A stretch of 8,379 nucleotides of DNA from positions 1 to 8,379 of the forward strand of contig JAADFV010000060.1 in assembly GCA_013152695.1 (NCBI GenBank), written 5' to 3'. Below the pieces are notes generated by a model. That model saw nothing but the letters and a program-made list of their open reading frames with translations, searched no databases and had not been told where the DNA came from. Each line of letters starts with the position of its first letter. Position 1 is the stretch's first letter. Made by a program: the position numbers and the translations under genes. The DNA is from Chloroflexota bacterium. GTDB lineage: Bacteria > Chloroflexota > Anaerolineae > J102. Below, in pieces: positions 1-5,197 of this stretch.

Positions 1-282
1 AGCAATTTTAGCTTTACGGCTCTGGATAGGGCCGATGAGATGGAGACGCGGCCGCGGTGTGACTGATTGGCCTTGTTCGATGAATTTGGCATAGGCTTCT
101 TCAGGGCGATTTTCCCCGAAATCTAGCTGATCGGCAGCAAGTGCCGTAGCCACAAAGTCCCAGGGATGGGTTTTGGTCACGGCAACGAGGGTAATTTCGG
201 CTGGATCGCGGCCCGCCTTATTTGCCGCCGCCGTGATACGTTGGCGGACGCGGCGGAGATTCTCTGCAATGGGGATGGTCAT
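1..282 (-). CDS. YggS/PLPBP-family pyridoxal-phosphate homeostasis protein (partial, N-terminal 94 residues)
   Basis: This is the 5' part of a gene that runs off the left edge. The 94 visible codons are open from ATG at 282. The protein starts MTIPIAENLRRVRQRITAAA and continues with LVAVTKTHP, LDFGENRPEEA and LHLIGPIQSRKAK. These are the hallmarks of the YggS/YlmE/PROSC family, a single-domain type III-fold PLP protein. Lys37 in VTK matches the lysine that holds PLP as a Schiff base. Family members are thought to buffer cellular PLP and amino-acid pools and have no firmly established enzymatic reaction. About 60% of the usual ~225-230 residues are missing beyond the window. No clear Shine-Dalgarno sequence precedes the ATG; the leader is instead filled by a heptameric repeat. 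It lies downstream of the DnaC-like gene on the same strand but is separated by 207 bp with a candidate promoter, so it may be transcribed independently. Confidence 0.93.
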   Translation of the reverse strand, partial: MTIPIAENLRRVRQRITAAANKAGRDPAEITLVAVTKTHPWDFVATALAADQLDFGENRPEEAYAKFIEQGQSVTPRPRLHLIGPIQSRKAKIA

Positions 283-286
283 GGGG

Positions 287-314
287 TAGTCGTTAGTCGA
301 GGGTCGTTAGTCGG
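287..314. repeat. Heptameric short tandem repeat (TAGTCGT-type, four units)
   Basis: Four consecutive 7-nt units can be read: TAGTCGT, TAGTCGA, GGGTCGT and TAGTCGG. The 11-mer GTCGTTAGTCG therefore occurs twice, 14 bp apart (289-299 and 303-313). The array lies directly upstream of the YggS-type start codon, inside its presumed leader. A 12-bp piece (GGTAGTCGTTAG, 285-296) recurs at 6541-6552 in another intergenic region, which suggests a dispersed family like the short tandemly repeated heptamers known from cyanobacterial genomes. Function is unknown. Confidence 0.7.
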
Positions 315-333
315 TGGTTATGGAACGAGCCTT

Positions 334-363
334 ATTATGCGTCCAGTAGGGGTTTTCAGGCAA
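334..363 (-). promoter_or_regulatory. Candidate promoter for the YggS-type gene
   Basis: Read on the minus strand there is TTGCCT (358-363), an 18-nt spacer, and CATAAT (334-339), matching the sigma70 consensus at 4/6 and 5/6 positions. Transcription would start near 327, giving a leader of about 45 nt that contains the heptameric repeat. The rest of the 207-bp gap (283-489) holds a small GGCGT-loop-ACGCC hairpin at 464-477 without a T tract, and nothing else I can identify. Confidence 0.35.
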
Positions 364-489
364 GACAGGCTGGCAAGGATGTTCAGGGGGTGTGGTGCCG
401 ATCGTGGCCACAAGAAAACAGCCCAGGATACGTGATCTTATTCCCGGCTCCCTTGCTACTTACGGCGTACCCACGCCTTAGAACCTCTG

Positions 490-1899
490 CTATTCGCCCA
501 GTCCCATCTGTCGTCGTCGCGGTCTTCCTGCCCCCTTGATGTAGCAAAGCAAGCAGATTGATTCGTCCTTCAAACGTGCTGCCAGCCGTGGATCGGCCAT
601 CTCCAAAGCTTTGAGATCACCATCCGGTGAACTAATGGTAAAGACGGTGGGTTTATGGGTGAGATAGCGATAATCGATGAGCTGGAAGAGCTTTTCTGAA
701 GCCCAGCGAGAACTGACCTGGGCATGCAAATCATCCAAAATCAGCAAAGGTGCCTGTTTGATCTGCTCGAAACGCACATCGTAGGGGGTGTTGCTCTGGC
801 TGGAAAAGGCAGCCCGTAAGTGATCGAGCAGGCGCGGAATAGACAAAAAAATGACCTGTGGCTGAGAAATGCGCACGTGATTGGCAATGGCGGCGGCAAG
901 ATGTGTTTTCCCTACCCCTGATTTCCCCAAAAAGGCAATCCAGCCCTGAGGTTGCTCTGCATATTCCAGGGCTGCATTGCGGATGGTGGTAAGGTTGCGG
1001 CGAATTTCTTCACGGCCGGTACGGGGGATCTTGAAAGAATCAAAGGTCTGCACAGAATGCAGGTCCAGCTCGCTCAGCTCGACGAGATGATCGATATAGC
1101 CTCCACCGCGATAATCGCTGGCGAGAATGCGCATGTGCAAAACGATATCCATGTCAAGGAGACGGCTACGCAAACGCGGTTCGAAGGCGAGAATATCACG
1201 ATTGCTGGTGATGACCGTGGGTAGGCGCCGGAGATAACGGTGGTCGAGGAGTTGAAAAAGCTTTTCCTGGGCCCAGGGGGTGGAACTCTCGGAGCCTAGA
1301 TCGTCGAGGATGAGCAAGGGGATGTTCTTGAGACGATCGAAAAGTTCATCGTAAGTCTCGGGGCTGGAGGGAGAAAAACTGGCCCGTAAGTGGTCCAGTA
1401 AATCGGGAGCAAGGATGAAAATCACCTTCTCTCCTCGTTGTGTGACTTCGTTGCCAATGGCTGCGGCCAGATGCGTCTTGCCCACGCCGAAACCGCCGGT
1501 AATGAGCAACCAACCATGGGGATTCTCGGCAAAAGCGCGTGCGGCATCATAGGCAGCACGGAGGGTACGCTGACGTTCGGGAGTGAGGGCAATGCCTTCG
1601 GGCTGAAATGTAGCAAAGGTCATGTCGTCTAGCGCTTCTAAAGCGCCGAGGGCGTTCATCTGGCGGCGACGGCTCTCGACGATCGCCGGTTGGGCACAGA
1701 TACAAGCCTGAGCCCGGCCGAAGTCGGGATGCCCCACCGGCACATCCCTGACATAAAACCCCAAACCATGACAGATCGGGCAATTGGGGTCGCCAATGCT
1801 ATTGGAGGATGAAGGGTCCATCGTCGTCTTCGTGAGATTCATCTCGGAGAGTGTCTGCGAGAGAAGTTCTGCCAGTTTGCGGGGTTGTGTCTTTGCCAT
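490..1899 (-). CDS. Tandem double-AAA+ DnaC/DnaI/IstB-type ATPase (putative helicase loader)
   Basis: A 469-residue protein, about twice the usual DnaC/DnaI length, with two consecutive AAA+ modules of the DnaC type. A Cys cluster comes first (C40, C43, C66, C68: CPIC then CIC), a likely zinc-binding N-terminal element as in DnaI. Module 1 has Walker A GGFGVGKTH (135-143), Walker B LLILDD (195-200), sensor-1 TSN ending at N233 and RLRSRL near 242-247. Module 2 has Walker A GKSGVGKTH (325-333), Walker B LLILDD (385-390) and RLAARL near 438-443, but sensor-1 reads TISS instead of TSN. The spacing from Walker A to sensor-1 is identical in both modules (offset 190 residues), and 40 of 69 residues match from the LLDHLRA motif to sensor-1. 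The start at 1899 is chosen for its strong AGAGGTGG Shine-Dalgarno; it overlaps the DnaD-like gene by 101 bp. Alternatives are ATG at 1842 or 1821. An upstream in-frame ATG at 1980 is less likely. The role as loader of the neighbouring DnaB helicase is inferred from family and context. Confidence 0.86.
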   Translation of the reverse strand: MAKTQPRKLAELLSQTLSEMNLTKTTMDPSSSNSIGDPNCPICHGLGFYVRDVPVGHPDFGRAQACICAQPAIVESRRRQMNALGALEALDDMTFATFQPEGIALTPERQRTLRAAYDAARAFAENPHGWLLITGGFGVGKTHLAAAIGNEVTQRGEKVIFILAPDLLDHLRASFSPSSPETYDELFDRLKNIPLLILDDLGSESSTPWAQEKLFQLLDHRYLRRLPTVITSNRDILAFEPRLRSRLLDMDIVLHMRILASDYRGGGYIDHLVELSELDLHSVQTFDSFKIPRTGREEIRRNLTTIRNAALEYAEQPQGWIAFLGKSGVGKTHLAAAIANHVRISQPQVIFLSIPRLLDHLRAAFSSQSNTPYDVRFEQIKQAPLLILDDLHAQVSSRWASEKLFQLIDYRYLTHKPTVFTISSPDGDLKALEMADPRLAARLKDESICLLCYIKGAGRPRRRQMGLGE

Positions 1900-2533
1900 C
1901 TTGCGCCCACCTCTGAAGGATTTTTTCAATATAGGCCCAGTTACGAGCGTTGCGAGCGACGGCCTGTTCGAAGGCAGCACGAAGCCAATCTTCCGGATAG
2001 ATGCGCTCGGCTTGTCGCAGTCTTTCAGCCAACATTGGTGTAATCATACCGATGTTTTGTTCATAGAGCAAGAAGATGTTAGAACGTTCCTTTTCCAGAC
2101 CAACGACAACATCATCGATATCGTGCATCAGATGCTCGAAATCGCCGCGGCGTAATTGCTCCACCGACTGCCGCCCTTTGGTCGAATTGAGGAAATACCA
2201 CAACTCACTTTGCCCTCGCCGTTTGACTTCGACCTCGATCAATACCCCGCGTTGAGTGGCGCGAGTAAAGGCGCGTCGTGTGCGCTCTTCTCGTTCTTCG
2301 GGGGTATCTCCCATGCCGTCGAGAAAAATCAGGTCACTTAAAACGTCAGGCAGACGCAGATAGCGTGTATCACCCTCACCTTGTGCCAGGCGCCAAAATG
2401 TGTAGAAAATAGCTTTCAGCTCGTCGAGATCATCGACAATGGGCAGGAGTTCGCTGAAAACCTGGTTGGGAATGGGTGTAAAACGGGTTTTACCGGCCGT
2501 AAAACCGGCAAATCCTTGAATAATGTCTGTCAT
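1799..2533 (-). CDS. DnaD-domain protein (putative primosome/helicase-loading component)
   Basis: This 244-residue protein has the layout of DnaD/DnaB(Bacillus)-type primosomal proteins. The N-terminal half (about 17-120) reads as a winged-helix-like domain (FTPIPNQVFSELLP, then a helical stretch and a GVLIEVEV...ELWYFLN hairpin). The C-terminal half (about 152-213) carries a DnaD-like helical domain ending in the YxxxILxxW signature (Y201, I205, L206, W209), which in the family contributes to DNA binding. The last ~30 residues are acidic and probably disordered. An AAGGT Shine-Dalgarno lies just upstream of the ATG. The gene is 111 bp downstream of dnaB, and its 3' end overlaps the start of the DnaC-like ATPase gene, which implies co-transcription and possibly translational coupling. 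By analogy with Bacillus DnaD it would remodel DNA and recruit the loader-helicase complex at origins or stalled forks. The fold assignment is by eye, from motif and context. Confidence 0.82.
   Translation of the reverse strand: MTDIIQGFAGFTAGKTRFTPIPNQVFSELLPIVDDLDELKAIFYTFWRLAQGEGDTRYLRLPDVLSDLIFLDGMGDTPEEREERTRRAFTRATQRGVLIEVEVKRRGQSELWYFLNSTKGRQSVEQLRRGDFEHLMHDIDDVVVGLEKERSNIFLLYEQNIGMITPMLAERLRQAERIYPEDWLRAAFEQAVARNARNWAYIEKILQRWAQDGKDTTPQTGRTSLADTLRDESHEDDDGPFILQ
1907..1914 (-). promoter_or_regulatory. Strong ribosome binding site that sets the DnaC-like gene start
   Basis: On the minus strand AGAGGTGG precedes the ATG at 1899 by 7 nt. It lies inside the coding region of the DnaD-like gene. 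It is much better than anything in front of the later ATGs at 1842 and 1821, and is the reason the longer, overlapping reading frame is preferred. Confidence 0.65.
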
Positions 2534-2567
2534 TAGTACCTTATTTAGCCCACAGGGCCAGAAAACG

Positions 2568-2618
2568 TTTAACGCAGAGGTGCAAAAACGCTAAGAGTTT
2601 TTTCCTCTTTGCGTTAAA
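2568..2618. repeat. Imperfect intergenic inverted repeat between dnaB and the DnaD-like gene
   Basis: The left arm TTTAACGCAGAGG (2568-2580) pairs with the right arm CCTCTTTGCGTTAAA (2604-2618). This gives a 13-bp stem with a 2-nt bulge around a 23-nt loop that itself contains GCAAAAACGCTAAGAG. The ACGCAGAGG/GCTAAGAG/CTTTGCG wording resembles hairpin repeats I recall being scattered in intergenic DNA of many environmental bacteria. It fills much of the 111-bp gap (2534-2644). There is no clean T tract after the stem, so it is not called a terminator. It could still attenuate transcription or protect an mRNA end between the two genes. Confidence 0.65.
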
Positions 2619-2644
2619 GTCTTGTTGGTTCCGGCTTGTCCGGG

Positions 2645-3994
2645 TTAGGTGATTTCGATATCTTCTTTGATCACTGCCAGATCGGCAAATCGGGTGAGAC
2701 GGCGGTCGAAGTACAGGTTGATGGAGTCGGTGGGACCGTGTCGATGCTTGGCAACGATGATTTCGGCAATATTTTTGAGTTCAGTGTTTTCGTTGTAGAC
2801 CTCGTCACGATAAACAAACATGACGACATCCGCATCCTGCTCGATGCTGCCACTCTCTCGCAAATCACTGAGCTGGGGATGTTTATCGGAGCGACTCTCG
2901 ACCTGACGGCTGAGCTGGGAAAGAGCCATAACAGGTACATTGAGTTCACGTGCCAATTGCTTGAGAGCACGGGAGATAAAGCTGATCTCTTGGACACGGT
3001 TTTCAGATTTCTTACCGGCGTTCATCAGTTGCATATAATCGACAATCAGCAGGTCCATGCCTGTATCGGCGTGCATGCGTCGCGCTTTTGTACGTAGTTC
3101 GAAAGGACTAAGGCCGGCACTGTCGTCGATGTAAATGGGACATTCGGTGAGGGTGGCGGCAGCAGCAGCCAGTCTTCCCCATTCGTCGTCGGTAATACGC
3201 CCTAGCCGTAGACGCTGACCATCGATGTGAGCTTCTTGGGAGAGAAGACGCTGCACAAGCTGCTCGTTGCTCATCTCCAGGCTGAATACGGCCACGCGCA
3301 TATTGTGATTTTTAGCGGCATTGAGGGCTACGGTAAGGGCGAGACTGGTTTTACCCATACCGGGACGAGCAGCGACGATGATAAGATCTGATTTTTGTAA
3401 ACCACCCAGCAATTTATCCAGTTCACGAAAGTCGGTGGGAACGCCCAGAATCTCGCCATGGCGGCGGTGCAACTCCTCGATTTCATCGATCACCCCCCGC
3501 ATGATACTGCGCACGGGGATCAGGTCTCGCCCCTGGCGCCTTTCCGATACCTGGAAGATCAGTTGTTCCGCCTTGTCGACGACATCCTTTTCATCTTCCT
3601 GGTCTTCATACGCCATGCGTGCGATGTCGGAGGCAGCCGCAATGAGTTGCCGCATGATCGCGGTACGACGCACGATTTCGGCGTAGTGATAGGCATGCAC
3701 CGAAGAGGGCACGGCATTGATGAGCGTGCTGATCTGCGCCGCGCCCCCCACATCGGCCAGTCTATTGCGGCGTTCCAGCTCATCCGTGAGGGTGAGAAAA
3801 TCGACCGGTTGGCGTTGATCGTGCAAATGCCGGATGGCATCATAAATCCAACCATAGCGTTTGACGTAGAAGTCATCGGGTTCGATGACCGTTGCCACCT
3901 GCACGATTACATCAGGATCGATTAAGAGGGCACCGAGTAGTGCTTCTTCAGCTTCGATATTGTTGGGAACGGTCTTATTCGGTGTGATGGACAT
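2645..3994 (-). CDS. dnaB: Replicative DNA helicase DnaB
   Basis: A full-length 449-residue RecA-fold hexameric helicase that unwinds DNA ahead of the replisome. The N-terminal helical domain begins VPNNIEAEEALLGALLIDPD, the typical DnaB opening, and runs to about residue 150. A linker helix follows near 160-180. The C-terminal motor domain has Walker A ARPGMGKTS (209-217), FSLEMS (237-242), Walker B LLIVDY (315-320), the VMALSQLSRQVE segment (355-366), DLRESGSIEQDAD (377-389) and the KHRHGPT loop with the arginine finger (416-422). Lengths and motifs are normal and no intein interrupts the Walker or SQL regions. Only a weak CAGG precedes the ATG. It follows the bifunctional-nuclease gene after 126 bp containing a hairpin, and leads into the DnaD-like and DnaC-like genes. 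No convincing promoter of its own was found, so it may depend on read-through or on a diverged promoter. Confidence 0.98.
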   Translation of the reverse strand: MSITPNKTVPNNIEAEEALLGALLIDPDVIVQVATVIEPDDFYVKRYGWIYDAIRHLHDQRQPVDFLTLTDELERRNRLADVGGAAQISTLINAVPSSVHAYHYAEIVRRTAIMRQLIAAASDIARMAYEDQEDEKDVVDKAEQLIFQVSERRQGRDLIPVRSIMRGVIDEIEELHRRHGEILGVPTDFRELDKLLGGLQKSDLIIVAARPGMGKTSLALTVALNAAKNHNMRVAVFSLEMSNEQLVQRLLSQEAHIDGQRLRLGRITDDEWGRLAAAAATLTECPIYIDDSAGLSPFELRTKARRMHADTGMDLLIVDYMQLMNAGKKSENRVQEISFISRALKQLARELNVPVMALSQLSRQVESRSDKHPQLSDLRESGSIEQDADVVMFVYRDEVYNENTELKNIAEIIVAKHRHGPTDSINLYFDRRLTRFADLAVIKEDIEIT

Positions 3995-4058
3995 AACCTG
4001 GCGGGGAAAAGAGCGAGAGAAAGGGATGATTTGACTGTGCGAGGATCAGAGATGAAGA

Positions 4059-4081
4059 GACGCCTGGGGGGAACAGGCGTC
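4059..4081 (-). terminator. Possible terminator/attenuator hairpin after the bifunctional-nuclease gene
   Basis: A perfect 8-bp stem, GACGCCTG paired with CAGGCGTC, encloses a 7-nt loop. It lies about 40 bp beyond the stop codon at 4121. On the minus strand it is followed by a moderately T-rich run (TCTTCATCTCT) rather than a true U tract, so termination may be partial, allowing some read-through into dnaB. Confidence 0.42.
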
Positions 4082-4120
4082 AATGGATAGGAAAGTGACA
4101 GTTACCAGGAAGTCGATTGC

Positions 4121-4651
4121 TTAATCGCCACCCAAATCGTCCAGATCTAATTCTTCGATGAAGTCGGCGAAGACGCCCAAATCGTCCTCTTCTTCCTCTT
4201 CCTTCTGCTTTTGAGAAGAGGCTTCCCCCTGAATCATGGGCAAGATGTCCTCATCGGGGATTCTCCCTGCTTCTTGCATGACTTTTTCGGCCACGTAGAC
4301 GGGTGCTTCCGTACGTACGGCCAGGGCGATGGCATCGCTAGGTCGCGAGTCAATTCGGACCTCTCGCTCGTTGTATTCCACGACAATCTGGGCATAAAAG
4401 ATGTCAGAACGCAGATCATTGATAAGCACGAATTGCACTTCCGCGCCTAAGGTCGTCAATGTATTCACCAGCAAGTCGTGAGTGAGGGGCCTTTCCACCT
4501 GAACGCCTTGGAGACGTAAGGTGATAGCATCTGCTTCGGGCGCGCCGATCCAAATAGGAAGATAACGCGCCGATCCCTTTTCGCGCAAAACGATGACCCG
4601 GTGTTGGGTCATAAGACTGATACGCACGCTGTCAATATTGACTTCGATCAT
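4121..4651 (-). CDS. Bifunctional nuclease (BFN, DUF151) domain protein
   Basis: A 176-residue protein of the BFN/DUF151 family. The domain fills about residues 1-135: VRISLMTQHRVIVLREK, YLPIWIGAPEADAI (30-43), RPLTHDLLVNTL (54-65), FYAQIVVE (85-92) and the diagnostic IDSRPSDAIALAVR (100-113) with PVYVAEKVM (117-125). Plant relatives have RNase and DNase activity; the function in most bacteria is not established. After the domain comes a highly acidic, low-complexity tail (QKQKEEEEEDDLG then EELDLDDLGGD), probably flexible. The start at 4651 is preferred because MIEVNIDSV is the usual family beginning and TGGAG lies 7 nt upstream. An in-frame ATG at 4753 would add 34 residues that do not resemble the family, but that ATG falls at the predicted transcription start, so a leaderless longer form cannot be excluded. 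The gene is divergent from the protease operon and has its own strong promoter. Confidence 0.92.
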   Translation of the reverse strand: MIEVNIDSVRISLMTQHRVIVLREKGSARYLPIWIGAPEADAITLRLQGVQVERPLTHDLLVNTLTTLGAEVQFVLINDLRSDIFYAQIVVEYNEREVRIDSRPSDAIALAVRTEAPVYVAEKVMQEAGRIPDEDILPMIQGEASSQKQKEEEEEDDLGVFADFIEELDLDDLGGD

Positions 4652-4658
4652 GAGGTTT

Positions 4659-4663
4659 CTCCA
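4659..4663 (-). promoter_or_regulatory. Ribosome binding site supporting the 4651 start
   Basis: TGGAG on the minus strand lies 7 nt before the ATG at 4651. It favours the 176-residue form of the bifunctional-nuclease protein over the longer frame starting at 4753. Confidence 0.7.
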
Positions 4664-4758
4664 TAAAGTTGAGCTGTTGCGATGATCTACCGGGACACAA
4701 GCACTGTTGCGGGAGCGATGTATCGATGCAAAGCGAGATGGAGGCAACAACATCTTCG

Positions 4759-4787
4759 ATTATAAAGGGGACTGCCGCTGTCGTCAA
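4759..4787 (-). promoter_or_regulatory. Sigma70-type promoter for the bifunctional-nuclease gene
   Basis: Read on the minus strand: TTGACG (4782-4787), exactly 17 nt, then a perfect TATAAT (4759-4764). Transcription should start near 4752-4753, giving a leader of about 100 nt before the ATG at 4651. The predicted start nucleotide coincides with the A of an upstream in-frame ATG. The DNA between this promoter and the rightward one (4788-4872) shows nothing I can name. Confidence 0.8.
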
Positions 4788-4872
4788 ACCACTTTCATTG
4801 CCTCGAGTGGCAAGAATGAAAACTCACTGATTCCGGCCCCTAATCACCTATACAGACCTTCTCCACTTCTGA

Positions 4873-4901
4873 TTGACAAGCTTTCTACAACAAAGTAAGA
4901 T
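4873..4901 (+). promoter_or_regulatory. Sigma70-type promoter of the propeptide-protease operon, probably leaderless
   Basis: TTGACA (4873-4878), a 17-nt spacer and TAAGAT (4896-4901) make a near-consensus promoter. Only 11 nt separate the -10 box from the ATG at 4913, so a start 6-9 nt past the -10 box leaves a leader of about 2-5 nt. No Shine-Dalgarno sequence is present before the ATG, which fits leaderless translation. Confidence 0.8.
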
Positions 4902-4912
4902 TATTATCCACT

Positions 4913-5185
4913 ATGAACACTTCTGCCTCCGCAAAAATTCATGCGGATTTTTTAAGGTTCCTACGCACAAACCCGCAAGAGCAGGTGGCGGCCATTGTGC
5001 GTTGCTCCCGACTCGATCCCCAACATGAGGCTGTGCTACAGCAAAGTGGCTTTCGGGGGGTAAGGCCTTTACGTTTGATCAAGGCCTACGCCATCAAAGG
5101 AAAAGCAGAGGACATCCTCGCCCTTAGTCGACAGAAGTGGGTTATCGGCATTGAACCCGACCAACCGGTTCACACCATGCGCTGA
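4913..5185 (+). CDS. Stand-alone subtilisin-propeptide-like protein (putative protease inhibitor/chaperone)
   Basis: This 90-residue protein has no catalytic domain but is a clear paralogue of the N-terminal propeptide of the next gene's protease. By eye, from KIH (8-10) to the C-terminus about 26 of 83 positions are identical with a single one-residue gap. These include KIH, P-EQ, ILALxRQ (68-74) and the final D-PVHTM. The small protein stops at R90, the position matching L87 of the protease, just before its predicted autoprocessing point. Propeptides of the I9/inhibitor type bind subtilases with their C-terminal tail in the active site; free-standing versions are known (for example fungal POIA1 and yeast IB2). 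A role as inhibitor or folding helper of the co-encoded enzyme is therefore inferred. There is no signal peptide and there is one cysteine (C31). It is the first gene of a two-gene operon, 12 bp before the protease, with a leaderless-type promoter. Confidence 0.85.
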   Translation: MNTSASAKIHADFLRFLRTNPQEQVAAIVRCSRLDPQHEAVLQQSGFRGVRPLRLIKAYAIKGKAEDILALSRQKWVIGIEPDQPVHTMR

Positions 5186-5190
5186 GAGGT
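5185..5190 (+). promoter_or_regulatory. Ribosome binding site of the S8 protease gene
   Basis: AGAGGT lies 7 nt before the ATG at 5198 and overlaps the last base of the upstream gene's TGA. The second gene of the operon thus has a canonical Shine-Dalgarno while the first has none, so the two proteins may be translated by different initiation modes or at different rates. Confidence 0.75.
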
Positions 5191-5197
5191 AACACTC

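Noticed and set aside
166..435. Plus-strand open frame of 89 codons over the YggS-type gene start
   Set aside because: It is antisense to the well-supported YggS-family coding region and to the heptameric repeat, and its translation shows no recognisable motif.
464..477. GGCGT-ACCC-ACGCC hairpin as terminator of the DnaC-like gene
   Set aside because: The stem is only 5 bp and no T-rich run follows on the minus strand.
490..1899. IS21-type transposon (IstB) origin for the DnaC-like ATPase
   Set aside because: No IstA transposase, inverted repeats or target duplications are visible, and the neighbours are dnaB and a DnaD-domain gene, which favours a helicase loader.
2636..3097. 153-codon plus-strand frame opposite dnaB
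   Set aside because: Shadow of the dnaB coding strand, with codon bias explained by the antisense gene.
4087..4092. TTGACG read on the minus strand next to the hairpin as a dnaB promoter
   Set aside because: The hexamer read there overlaps the hairpin at about 4077-4083, and the sequence 17 nt downstream (TCTCTT) matches the -10 consensus at only three positions.
4707..4898. Plus-strand 63-codon frame in the divergent intergenic region
   Set aside because: It runs through both predicted promoters, has no ribosome binding site and no protein-like pattern.
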